Part shown: one piece after another, positions 24,389 through 35,636 of the stretch | Layout: each line of letters starts with the position of its first letter | How positions within the stretch are numbered: position 1 is the first letter of the stretch | From: Hemileia vastatrix | Lineage: Eukaryota; Basidiomycota; Pucciniomycetes; Pucciniales; Zaghouaniaceae | Reading direction: 5' to 3' | NCBI GenBank assembly: GCA_030280995.1 | Contig: JASXTE010000002.1 | Location: forward strand, 7,423,183-7,487,182 | Length of the DNA: 64,000 nt | Notes under the pieces: generated by a model | The model's database searches: none | Told to the model about the DNA's origin: nothing | The model's input: only the letters and a program-made list of their open reading frames with translations | Program-made: the position numbers and the translations under genes

Positions 24389-27227
24389 TTAAAGTTCTTC
24401 TCTACCAACTTCTTCACGTTCACCAGTTAATCTCAAGGCTTTCACTCCATGAGATGGTATATCACGAAACAAAAACATCGGTCCAGGATTTTTAAATGTA
24501 TCTTCATAACTATTGGTAGTATTAGTAACTTTTTCTGCAGTGACTGATTCGCTACTGTTCCATAGGTTAACACCAGTCCATCGTAAAGCAGTCTTTTTAC
24601 TCTATTTTTTATTTTTACAAAGAGAATACAAACAAACAAAAATCAAAACATGAAAGACAATTCCAGAACATCATTCATAAAAAGAAAAAGAAAAAAAAAA
24701 AGAAAAAAAAACAGCAAAACCAAAACTTCGTATCTCCAACAGGGCTTGAGCCTCAAGAAAATATTATCCACTTACTTCATCAATAAAAAATTCAGCCAGA
24801 GACACGATTACGTCTTTTTTGGATGGAGTTGCATTGATGACGACCATAGCGTAAGCACTAGCAATAGCGAAAGAGATATTAGTGTTTAATTCTGTCATCT
24901 CAACTACAACGAAAAAAATTAAAATAAAAAAGATAGAGAAATATATTAATGATCTCCTTGAGTTGCAACAACTTACTTATTGGAGAGGGAAGATTTCCAA
25001 AGTTGGATACTTCCACCTTCATTATGTGTTTTTTTCCAAACTCTGTAACCTGCACTTGAACCTTTATCTTGGTTTATAGCCTTCAGAATCGAGTTGCCCC
25101 GAATTATCCAAGAAAAGAAGAGGTGGATGAGTTGGATGACTTATTCATATGTGAAGATAGAAAAGCAAAATTCAATAAAAACACCAGAGACTCATTCTTA
25201 CAATGATATCTTTGTTTGTGATAATTGCCCTTGTTTCGGGACTCCTGATTTCATACACAGATCGATCGATGACAAATAAACCAGTTTGCTGATATGAAGG
25301 TAGTATAAATAATGACTTACATATTTGTTACATCGTTGCCTAAAATTAAAGGTGATTTGGCTAGAGCCCACATTGTAAAATGCGTCATATCTGAGATGTA
25401 GAACAAATATATATAAGAACTGAGTACAGCAGTGAGGAAAAGGTCAAGAAGAAGTTTAGTCTCTGACATTCATCATTAGACATTCCGCCATTCCCAACTT
25501 CAAGCATATCCTGCGATGATGCCAAAACATGTCAACATCCATGCGCACAGCATCATCAAAAAAATTTATAACAAGCTATCTGAAGGGAGTGACCAGATCA
25601 TTAAAACCGCCTGGCACAGCTTTTTGGCCCATTCCTGCGGCCTTTTCTAAGATATTCATGACTGATAAGTAGCAGTTTTTAAGAAAGAATCAAAATCCAA
25701 GGTGCCAATTATTATGATGGAACAATGTGGCAGACAAACCAGAACAATGATATCCGGGTAATGCACAATAAGATACTGAATCCTGACAAGGGCATCGATC
25801 ATCATATTGATCAAAATTATCGAAAATGTCGCCAGTAATCCTCCACGAATTTCTATGATGTTAATTTGTGCAAGAAAAAAAGGGAGGATTAAATTCCAAA
25901 TTCAGTTGCATGAATTTTTAGATGAGGAAATGAATGAAAAAATAAGATAATTCTCACGATATAGTAGAAGCCCAATTCCAGACAGCGTCTTCACCCCATT
26001 GGCAGAGAGAATAAAGTATTGGCCTTCCTGTGGCCAAAAGTGCATCGCTCATCTTTTTGTATCGATTATATGAAATTTGTGGCGTCCCCGATTCCCCTTG
26101 ATTATAGCAATTATCGTATTTTAAGTAGCTGGACGATGTTTCAACCCAACGAATCACAAATCAGTAACTCAGCTTAAAATGAGAACTTTTGATAAAAACA
26201 AGCTCGTTGATTGGGCGGCTTACTCAATGCCCCATGAAGCCTAGTGAGCGAAAAATGATATCCATGACAGTTCATCAGTCATGCCCAGTTTTTGAGAATG
26301 TAAGACGCCAATACTAACATAAGTTTGGGCATCGATCTGTTCATACCCTCGTGAACCAAAATGACCGCCACAAGTGTACCTTATTAGCAAAACAACTATC
26401 AGCCAAACTCTTCAGATAGAGGGAGAAATCTATAAACATACACTCCCGCATCGGAATATATCCTACCCCAAAATGATTTTTAGATGAGTTCAATTGTATA
26501 TATAAAAATATTGTCAAAAGTATTCAAGTATCAAAAAGCTCACCCAATCGAAAGATTTAGAGCATGAATTTCGTCAGCTAAGGCTTTGATTCCCCTTGGA
26601 AATCTGGAAAGGAAAAGCTCTATGTTTAGTAGTCGCTCATCTCAGAGAATTGACTAGTCCATTCAAAAACTCCATCAAGGCAATCACGCACCTTTTAGGG
26701 TCAGCTAAGGGTTCAGAGGTTGATGAATTTCGAGTATGAGCTTGCCAGCAATCGTCGATCTGAAAAAAAGGGAGTATAAACATCTGAGGAAGATCCATGA
26801 TAACAATCATCCAATTGCAAAAATAGGAAAAATACGTTTATATCTGCAAGGATTGTGAAATGATAGTCATATCAGCGAATGAGTTATGAGGTACTTTTTA
26901 ATGAGACATACAGGTGTAGCCGAGTTTATCAAGGCCTTCTTGCTTAATAGCTTTTGCAGCCCTAGACATTAGAAAATATGAATCTTAGAAGAGGTAAGAA
27001 ATGGAAAGAAAGACCGACGATAGAATGATTTCTTCGTTTATATTACAGGCGTAAAGGTTCCAAGTATCTGCAAAAGAGCAAATGAGACTGCGCCAATAGA
27101 TAGAAATAGGGATATTTAAAGCCATACTCCAACCCATTGCTGGTGTAGATCCAACGCCATTGTCAAAGATATTTTTTGAGAGTGTGCGGGAGAGCAAAGA
27201 GAGCTGAATCAAGAAACAAATCAGCAT
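24389..27227 (-). CDS. Secreted GH27 alpha-galactosidase, 18 exons
   Basis: Retaining glycosidase that removes terminal alpha-galactose from oligosaccharides or galactomannan, probably secreted. Joined exons (27227-27128, 27067-27019, 26961-26912, 26843-26836, 26759-26692, 26603-26544, 26462-26442, 26379-26319, 26240-26224, 26128-25958, 25852-25740, 25661-25594, 25510-25468, 25390-25321, 25244-25202, 25080-24977, 24857-24776, 24601-24389) give 1341 nt, 446 aa, normal for fungal GH27. All introns are GT-AG. A hydrophobic N-terminus precedes FDNGVGSTPAMGWN. IDDCW is at 70-74, the nucleophile D150 lies in YLKYDNC, the acid/base D210 lies in SWRITGD, and IPSHGVKALRLT is near the C-terminus. No frameshift or stop was needed. 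An in-frame ATG at 27386 would add 53 residues and bury the signal peptide, so 27227 is preferred. It is the only convincing host gene here. Confidence 0.93.
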
Positions 27228-27970
27228 TGGAAGATGGATCAAATTTGAATTGAGCAAGAAGGGATCTCTACAAGTATAAGTAAATGCATTTGTAGTTGGT
27301 TTAATCAAATGATCTTTTTGGCTTGTTGGAATGGACTTGGTAACTGGGATTTTAAAGTCATTTTCAAGTATTATAGCCTGTATCATTTAATGTATAAATT
27401 TATATACTTGTTGCCACTCCTTTGGATTTGCCTGTTTAAATGCTCACGTGTGGAACAGTAGGATTCCTGTTCTTTTCTTTTCCTTGCACCATAAATCGGC
27501 ATCGATCAATTATTCGCCTAGTAGTCGGGATTTAGCTTCTAACCGTCCATTCAAACAAGTTTCGCGAGGCTCCGGTTCTCTTCGTATTTATTTTGTAGCT
27601 CGCATTGAACAAATTGAAAACATCGGCCTAGGACATTCCTACTTTCATGTTATATAAGTCGTAGTGAAAAAAGTGAATCATCCTTTCTCTCATCACATTT
27701 TCTTCATCTTATGAACAAAAAATGCTATTCATGGTGGAACAAAGTAGGAGAGTAAAGGGCACAGTCCATTTGGTAACAAACTGTTGGTCAATTCGGTCAC
27801 GTCTGCCGAACAAAATGATGCAGAAAAACTTAAAGAGCTTGCGGGTTTCTCGTCTCCGATCCCCCGCCAAAAACCTGAGTTTAAGGTCAACTTTAAAATA
27901 AGGGGGGTGGGGGAGGAATAAGGTCAGCTGATTCAATTCAGTTTTCCAACACTCCTAGAATGTCGATGTG
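27228..27970. other. Upstream region of the alpha-galactosidase gene
   Basis: Less AT-rich than most of the window. Should contain the promoter, but no element stands out by eye. Short open frames on the opposite strand (27448-27657) show no domain. Confidence 0.4.
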
Positions 27971-27976
27971 CTAGCT

Positions 27977-28180
27977 TATACAGCCATATTCAAAACGGTT
28001 TGTGCAGTTTTACTAAAAAATTCAAAACTTTTGGTCTGCTCAATTGACATTTGACAGCAAACTTAGCCTCCCTTCACCAAAATTTTGCCAGTTTCTCTGT
28101 CAAATGTCAAGCGTTCCGTCTAAATGTTTTGATTCTTTTTGCAAAACTGCACCAACCTTTTCGAATTTGGATGTATGTAC
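27977..28180. mobile_element. Foldback (inverted-repeat) element upstream of the alpha-galactosidase gene
   Basis: Left arm at about 27977-28057 and right arm at about 28095-28180 are inverted copies. TTGACATTTGACAG pairs with CTGTCAAATGTCAA, and GTGCAGTTTTACT pairs with TGCAAAACTGCAC. Arms are about 80 bp with mismatches; the loop is about 40 bp. No coding capacity, so MITE-like. No target duplication was identified. Confidence 0.7.
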
Positions 28181-28844
28181 AAGAACAGGCTAAAAGACAA
28201 TATGTATCTTGGATGATTTCTTGGGAACCGAGGTTGGTGAATCTGACTTTGGAGATTCAGAAACCCAGATCACGTTTTGCTGCAGGATTTCAGGCCCAAT
28301 AAAAAGAATTTCGCCAACTTCTGGACTCCTGAATGTGCCCTATTCTGCCTCTGTACCAGTACTTCACCAACAATAACGCATCTTTTGGCACAACGTTTGC
28401 TTTGTTTTACACTTCAAGCATTCGTTACAAACTATCAATTAATAATGCCAAACTCAAAATTTATTAACAGATATAGTGGCTGACATTTCATACACTGACT
28501 CATGATTCGTAGGAGAAGTGGTAATTCTTACTATTGTATAATCATATGATCAACTGTTGCACGGTATCAGCACTCAAGACTCAGGAAAAAAACGGAGAAC
28601 CTAGATGCCGCTGTAAAAGCTCATATAAACTGTCAGCCAGGCTACTAGACTTATCCAGTAAAATAATTAATTATTTTACTGAGAGGAAGCCACGCCTTTT
28701 TAATTCCTATTATTAATTAATAATTTTATATTTACTTTTGTATTACTTACAATAAACTAACTAAGTACAATAAGTAAATTTAGTAATTATATAAAATGAA
28801 TAATAATGTCCTCTATATTTTACCCCCTAACACCAAGCTCAATA
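28181..28844. other. Spacer, no gene recognised
   Basis: Moderate GC for this window. Small plus-strand open frames (28277-28483, 28534-28716) show no recognisable domain. Confidence 0.3.
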
Positions 28845-29292
28845 TGGGGTATCAATGTTCAGGGATCCACAATTAAATTAATTGAAGATAAAAATCATTA
28901 TACCCCAATTATCTTCAGCAATTATTTTTGCTAATAATTGGGTTATTAGACACTTTACGTGTCAATGTTCACCTCTTATCTGACATTTTTCTACTCAATT
29001 TTTCATAACCACATCTTGGACAACTTTCTGTCATAACCACATGTTGCACAACTTTCTGCCATAACCACATCTTGGACTACTTTCTGGATATGCCTCATGG
29101 ATGTGATGAGTTTGGGATCAGGAATTACAAACAGAAATTGGGGTATAAGAGGCAGGATAATGCATTATCGTGGATTCCTAATCCACTAGCCCCAGGGCTA
29201 GTGGATAAGAATCTTCCGCAATTAATAATGTCTGATCCCGGGAAAAAAAATTCCAGATCCCTAATTGTGGATCCCTGAACATTGATACCCCC
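28845..29292. mobile_element. Non-autonomous Harbinger derivative, 448 bp
   Basis: Both ends match the element at 31152-37275: GGGGTATCAATGTTCAGG at left and its complement at right, with the first G changed to T. The internal sequence on each side copies the subterminal regions of that element (TAATAATTGGGTTATTAGAC at left; CTAGCCCCAGGGCTAG at right) with the genes deleted. Flanks are CAATA (28840-28844) and TAATA (29293-29297), a near-perfect 5-bp duplication. Confidence 0.9.
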
Positions 29293-29940
29293 TAATAACA
29301 GGATGAAAAGGAGTAAAATTATACTAAAATACTAAAGACAAAAAAAAATTCAAAGTTCTTTATTAAGAAATTTAAAATTCTATTAAAATAAAATTTTAAT
29401 TCAAAATGTTTTACACTAAGTGTGACAATTACAGGGAGCTCTAAAAAACTATATCAAATAATGTGATACCTTTCATTGACGCATCATTTTAGTATACCTT
29501 TGTTATGTGTACATTCTTATTTTTGAAATGGTTTTTCTCTCACACTCCCTTATGGATAGTTGTTAACTCTGTGTGTTATCTCTCTCCTTTTGCCTATAAA
29601 AGGCCTTCTCTTTTGTGTTATTTTATTCATTCATTACTTACCATATTATAAAACATTTATTATATAAACTACTTATTACTATTATTTATATTTTTAGTAT
29701 TTACATTACTGTAACTCTAAATCATAAATTATAATAATATTTATAAAATTCTACCTCTTTTTATTTGAGTAAAATAACTTATAAGATAAAAAATACGTAC
29801 TTGACTTTGAGAATTCCAAATCCACTGTCTGAACCCGTAAATCCCCACCAAAAATCTTCTAGACCAAAAGGAGTCCCCCAATATAAACAGATAACTAAAT
29901 ATTTTACAGTCACTACACCAAAAGTGAAATATACCCAATA
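29293..29940. other. AT-rich spacer with a TATA-like element
   Basis: At about 29592-29606 the sequence GCCTATAAAAGGC is followed by an AT-rich leader. The same arrangement recurs near 38036, suggesting leftover LTR promoters. No gene is seen. Confidence 0.35.
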
Positions 29941-30138
29941 GGGGGTATCAAAGTTAAAAATTTGTAATTATTTAAAAGGCAATTCACAACACAAAAAGAA
30001 AGCCACAAAGTTGACATTGATTCTCAGTAGAAAGGTGTTTTGGGGGCACAATATGGCATATTTAAAAAAATAATCATGGTTGATTTGGTGAAAAAAAGAA
30101 GTATTTTGAAATGGAAGATTTTTAACTTTGATACCCCC
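29941..30138. mobile_element. MITE of the GGGGGTATCAAAG family
   Basis: 198 bp, inverted ends, close relative of the copy at 1164-1360. Flanked on both sides by CAATA (29936-29940 and 30139-30143), a perfect 5-bp duplication. Confidence 0.92.
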
Positions 30139-31151
30139 CAATAGCCATATTCTTGGTTGGGTTGGGTATATTTTTGTTTTTTATTACATACATTTTTTGG
30201 TGGTGTGGAAAAAAAAGTTTTTGCAAGAAAAAAAACTCACCAAAAAAATAAATAAACTGCATTTTCTTCACCTAGAAGCAAAAATGACAAAAAGTATTAA
30301 AAAAAATTAACAGGAGTAACAATCAGCCTTAAAAAATCTTTAGTCAATCCCAAACTGCTAAACCTATGTCCTTTGGCTAACAATTTGGCATCCTCATCTT
30401 CCACTCAATACACTACGCACAAGGTAAGATATCCCTGATGGGGATATTCATGCGTGTGTTAAAGATATTCTAATGAGGGACATAAAGACATAGAAATAAG
30501 AAAGAGAAAAATGAGTTTGATAAAAAAACAAGTGTATAAAAAATATTTTGAAAACCATGAATGTTTTTGTTTTATTATTTATTTTTCTTTAAAAAAATTT
30601 TTTTTTTTTTCTTCTATTTTTCTTCTTTTTTTTCTTCTTTTTTCCCTTTTCTCTTATCTTTTCTCTTCTTTTTATTTGTTTTATTTGTTTTTATTTGTTT
30701 TTTATTTGTTTTTTTTCTATCTTTTATTTTTTATTTTTTCTATTTTTTTTGTTATACTTTTTGCTTTTTTATATATTTTTATATTTATATATTTTATATT
30801 ATATATATATATATATATATTCTTTTATTTATTTTTTATTTTTTTTTTGGTTTTTTAATTTATTTTTTAATTTTTTTAATTTTTAATTTTTAATTTAATT
30901 TCATTTTATTTTAATGTTTTTTTATGTTTTTATGTTTTACTTTTAATTTTTTTGTATTTTTTTTTGTATTTTTCTGTACTTTTCTATTGTTTTTTTTTGG
31001 ATTTTTTTGGATTTTTCTCAGCCAGGCTATACCAGGAGCCCAGTAAATTTTAGGTCAAATTACTGGAACTAAAAGAGGACATAAAAATATGCTTATGATG
31101 TATATAAATTAATCTTATATTGCATAATGAAATGATATAATTATTTTATTA
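30139..31151. repeat. T-rich low-complexity tract
   Basis: From about 30560 to 31015 the plus strand is almost pure T-rich simple sequence, including TTTTATTTG units and a (TA)n run near 30805. Open frames rich in Phe and Tyr in this tract are composition artefacts. Confidence 0.85.
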
Positions 31152-31500
31152 GGGGGTATCAATGTTGAACGATCCGCAATTAAATTAATTGCGGAAAATA
31201 ATCTGCATACCCCAATTATCTTCCGCAATTATTTTTGCTAATAATTGGGTTATTAGACACTTTACGTGTCAATGTTCACCTCTTATCCGACATTTTTTTA
31301 CTCAATTTTCCATAACCACATCTTGGACAACTTTCTGGATATCCCAGCCTTCTACCTTGCTACGCACTTCCATTATCATCCCATCCTGTTCATTCTATCC
31401 GCTCAGAATTTCTCCCCATTTCATCTATTTGATTCTTCTCCTTTTCATCTCGCTATCTCACTGCTTGTTTCTGCTCCTTTTCATCTTCATTTATAATAAC

Positions 31501-32898
31501 ATGCCTCGTCATCCTAGATCTTCTCAAAGGCAGCCATCACCCAGTTGTTCTTCAATTCCCACTACTTCCTCTTTCCCCCGCTCAGCCAAGAAATCAAAGA
31601 CTGTTCAATTAAAAAAAGATGAACATCTCATTCTTATCAACTGGCTGAAAACCAAATCTAACTATGATTCTTGTTTTGGTACTGAGTATGCCACTAAAGT
31701 AAGACGGCCCCCCACATCAAAAGTTAATGGCTATCTTCTAATGGCAAATGAATTACGCAATAAGACCAAGGGAAGGATTGATCTTTTGCCTAAACAGATG
31801 TCTGAACGCTTCAAGCATTATCGAGCAAAATACAAGAAGGCAAAGGCTCTTTCATCTTCCACTGGTTTTGGGGTTACTGACATTGATATAACTAAGGGTA
31901 TAAAATCCATAGACAATAAACTTGATTCTTTATGTCCTTACTTTAAAGAGATGGATGCAATTTTTGGAGAGCTAGCCAATGTTAATCCTGTAAACATGTT
32001 GGATGGAGAAGATCCTATCTCCGAACATGATGTCAAAGCAAATCTTTTCCCATCCTCTTCCTCCACTCAAGCCTCCCCTCTTCTAAATTCTACGAATCTA
32101 GATAGCTTTGCTATTGATCCTATTGGTGATTTAACCCAACCCAATCTAACTCAGGTCTGTTTCTTTTATCTTATCAATTCTATTTTTTTATTTACTTATC
32201 TTTTTCTTATTTCTTAAATGGCTGATGAACAAACCCAGGATCCTCAATCAACTGAGTCTGAAGCTAGTGACAATGATGAGGAGGAAAATGCTACGTTGAA
32301 CAAAAAGAGAAGGGCTTCAACTAGTCTAAATTTCCTCTCCCAAAGAAGACAAAAAAGTGATACTTCATCACAAACACCTTTTTCTTCGATGGAACAGTTT
32401 TTAGAGAAACATGATGCTGGTAAGTGATATCATACCTCTTATTACTTTACTCTGCTTTTCTTCTACTTTTTGTTAATTTTTATTCTCACTCTAGAACAAG
32501 TGGAAATTGCTAAAGAGACACTGAGCTTTGAAAAGAAGAAATACGAGCTCTCTTTAAGGAGGGATGACAGAGTACAAGATTTGGAAGAGAGGAAGTATGA
32601 GCTCTCCTTACGGAAGGATGATCGGATCCAAGATTTGGAGGAGAAGAAGTTTGAGCTCTCTTTACAGAAGGATGGTAGGGCCCAAGATTTGGAGGAGAAG
32701 AAGTTTGAGTTAACTCTTAGTATTGAAAAATCCAAAAATAAGGAAAAAACACTCGAGCATCAAAACTTAATGGAACAGATGAAGTATAAGCATGATCTCC
32801 AAGAAAGTTCTAAAAAGAAAGATTTCTTGATCGAATGCATTAAAGCAAACAAATCTGTTGAAGAAATAGAACGTTTAATGAAATTTTTTGTTGACTAG
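31501..32898 (+). CDS. Harbinger accessory Myb/SANT-like protein
   Basis: In Harbinger elements this partner protein helps bring the transposase to the nucleus and the element ends. Three exons (31501-32154, 32239-32419, 32495-32898) with GT-AG introns of 84 and 75 bp give 412 aa with no break; ATG at 31501. Residues about 38-120 form the conserved DNA-binding-like region (LKKDEHLILINWLKTKSN, SKVNGYLLMANELRNK, SERFKHYRAKYKKAK). The middle is Ser/Asp rich. The third exon encodes a charged coiled coil built from three near-identical 18-residue units of the form YELSLRRDDRVQDLEERK plus a partial fourth. The Myb/SANT assignment is by analogy to the family layout, not by a clear tryptophan pattern. 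Broken relatives lie at 21290, 40061 and 63007. Confidence 0.85.
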
Positions 32899-33034
32899 TT
32901 TCTTTTATTTCTTTCACACTTCATGTGTTCATATTTATTTGTACATAAATTTTACAATTATTTTCTGTATTTCTTGAAATATCGTATTTTAATGTTAAAT
33001 ATTCTTTTTTTAAATAAAATTTTCAAGTCTCCTT

Positions 33035-33450
33035 TGAAAATTTGACAATCTCCCACCCCTGGATTTTTTTGAAGTAAGGGGTGGGTATCACAAAAATTCT
33101 TTCATGTCATGAATCTTGAAAGTTTTATATCAAAATTTGGCTTTACTACCCCCTGCATTTTACCGGTATCCTAAAAATTCTTACATGTCAAGAATTTCAC
33201 AAGTCTTATAAAAAATTTTGGCACAACCCCCCATGGATTTTATTGAAGTAAGGGACGGGTATCACAAAAATATTTACAAGTCAAAAAAATTCTATATCTG
33301 TTTAAAAAAATTGGCAATACTCTCCCCTGCATTTTATTGAAGCAAGGGGTGGATATCACCAAAATTTTTCTAAGTCATCAATTTCACATGTCAGATTTGA
33401 AAATTTGGCAATACCCCCCCTGCATTTTATTGAAGTAAGGGGTGGAAGTC
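33035..33450. repeat. Minisatellite 3' of the TET/JBP gene, about 5 units
   Basis: Units of roughly 80-100 bp sharing TGCATTTTATTGAAGTAAGG and GGGTATCAC, separated by TTGGCAATACCCCC. The same repeat follows the second oxygenase copy (61545-61740) and the accessory-gene remnant at 40905-41060. Confidence 0.85.
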
Positions 33451-33734
33451 ATCTAAATTTAATATAATTACATAAATTATTAAATAAATATCTAATATAT
33501 ATCAATTTACCTAGTTTAAAGTAATGACAATCCCTCAAGCCAAAATGCAGACCAAGTCAAGAAACAGAAGTTTGGGACTTTCTACAGGTATAGGAAAGAG
33601 GAACCCCATGAAACAAATAAATGTTATCATGATTACCTGTTATACAACACAAGGTCGATGGCTCATCACATTATTTGAGAAAATTTATATATAAAAAATA
33701 TTTATTAAAAATTTATGAAAAAATATAAAATTTT

Positions 33735-35600
33735 TGATGACAACTCTAATCCCCATACTTTTTGGATCTAGATAAAGTTTTTTTAAATTGAATAACTTTA
33801 CCTTCTTTCTTTACCTTATTGATTCTTTGTATCAACATATTACTGATTTAAAATGAGCAACCGAAATGAGTGAAATCTTGACAGGATTTCAAACCAGGAG
33901 GAGCTTTGGTCGTTTGATGATTATCCTTAGAAGAATTCCAAATAGTTTCGATGATACCATTTCCCAAACCAAAATCAATGATGCACCGGTGGTCTGGAAA
34001 ATATAAACCATGTCCTTTGATTTTAGCTGGAGATGGTATTGGGTGGCCAGTTATTGGATTGATATATGAGAATATTCCAAAAGTAAGAAAATTGGCATCA
34101 TTCCTATCAATATGAATCCTATTGTGGAATCCAGAATGAGTGATAATAACATTAGAAAATAAAAGATATTCGTGGCTGATATCTTCCCATTCGGAGTCAC
34201 ACCAATTCGGTATTCCAACTTTGGTTGCAAGTTCATGATTTTTTTCAAATGCCTTATTACAGAGCTTTTTGAGTCGAAGAGCAAGAAAAGAATTAAAGTA
34301 GGGTAGAGTGTCCCATAAGCGAAAATCTTCATCTTTTTGAGCTTTAGTGATATTCTTGACCAACGAATATATGCTTATATGATTGAAATGCCTAGATAAT
34401 AATCATATAAGAGTTTCAGAATCCTTATCCTCTAAATATGCAATATAAAAATGTGAAATAAGACAAGTGAAATTTGGAAAAAAGGCTCAACTTCAAAGGT
34501 CAAAATCTCAGCAACCACTGAACCTAATTCAAACCTGTTTGTGGGAAATGAAAGATATGCTTTAGTAGAATCTTCAGTTAAAGGACATGTGATTTAAATA
34601 AACCTAACCTTAATTTGTTACATAAAAAAATGAAATAAAAATTTAAATTGGGAAAAAAAAGGCTCAACTTTAATGGTCAATATCTCAGCAACCACTGAAT
34701 CAAATTCAAATCTGTTTGCAGGAAATGAAAGGTAGCCTTCAGGAGAATCTTCAGTAAAAAGAACATTAGATTTGAATAAACCTAACCCTAATTCCGAGTC
34801 TGATTTTCAAAATTTTACAATAACTTGAAAAGTGGTAATGAAGATGAGATCAAAAGGAGTTTTATAAGTTCACTGTTATCCAGATAAGAGTCATACATAT
34901 ATTTAAGTATGAAGTTTTCATAAAAGGAATGAGATATCATATAGGCATGAAAAAAGGGAGATGAAACTTACCTTGATTGAAAAGTAGGAAAAATAGAGTG
35001 AGGAAGGTTGATGTTGGAATTGTGGGGAAATTGAATATGGAGTAAGTGAAATGCATAAAGAATGTGCAATGTATGTGTTTCAATGAAATGGAGCCAAAAA
35101 AAAGTGAAATAAGGGAAAGGGGGGATAATGACAATGCCAAGGAGGGATGAAGAGTAGGGTGATGGAGCTAAAAAATAAAGTAAAGAGGGAGAGAAAAAAA
35201 AGGTTAATTATACCATTGAAATACAAAATAACCACTTACAAAAAAAATTTAGATAAAAAAAATAAAATAAACAGAAAAAAACAAAAAAAATTATAATTAG
35301 TAATCAAAAAATCAAAAAAAAAGAATAAAATGACTTACCTGGAGAGATGAGATGACAAAATGAATGAAACCAAATTGTTTGAGGGATGTTGGAGGAGAAT
35401 AGGAAAAGGATATGAGGGATGAATGAGAAAAAAAATCACTGACAAAATATGCAATTTCAGAAAATATGCGATTTCATGTTGAGCTGGTGAAAGAAAACCA
35501 ATGAGCCATCCAAAAAAAAGATATTCACCGTAAATTCAAAAAAAAAATGAATATGCAACAAACCAAAATACAAAACCAAGTGATTAAAGTACACAAAGAG
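33735..35600 (-). pseudogene. TET/JBP-like 2OG-Fe(II) oxygenase gene, C-terminally truncated
   Basis: TET/JBP enzymes oxidise 5-methylcytosine or thymine in DNA using iron and 2-oxoglutarate. The main minus-strand exon (about 34396-33848) encodes FHNRIHIDRNDANFLTFG, with an HxD iron-binding motif. It goes on with FPDHRCIIDFGLGNGIIETIW and DNHQTTKAPP, where the His is the likely third iron ligand. The exon begins after an ATTATCTAG acceptor near 34396; two upstream leader exons end at CTCCAG|GTAAGT (about 35342) and CAATCAAG|GTAAGT (about 34973). Frame closes at 33848 with TAA; the sister copy at 61140 reads CAA there and continues about 33 residues, so this copy is probably truncated by a C-to-T change. 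The family call rests on the HxD...H pattern and my memory of the rust-expanded group; the N-terminal part is not resolved. Confidence 0.6.
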
Positions 35601-35636
35601 GACATTTGGAAAGTATGAAAACATAAAAATTAAAAA

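Noticed and set aside
27225..27386. Upstream in-frame ATG at 27386 as start of the alpha-galactosidase
   Set aside because: It adds 53 residues without GH27 similarity and puts the hydrophobic signal-like segment in the interior; the ATG at 27227 gives a normal secreted enzyme.
27448..28716. Plus-strand open frames upstream of the alpha-galactosidase as a divergent gene
   Set aside because: No recognisable domain or convincing splice structure, and part of the region is a foldback element.
30511..30893. Open frames of 63-115 codons rich in Phe, Tyr and Leu
   Set aside because: They come from a T-rich simple tract; all three frames are open for the same compositional reason and no motif is present.
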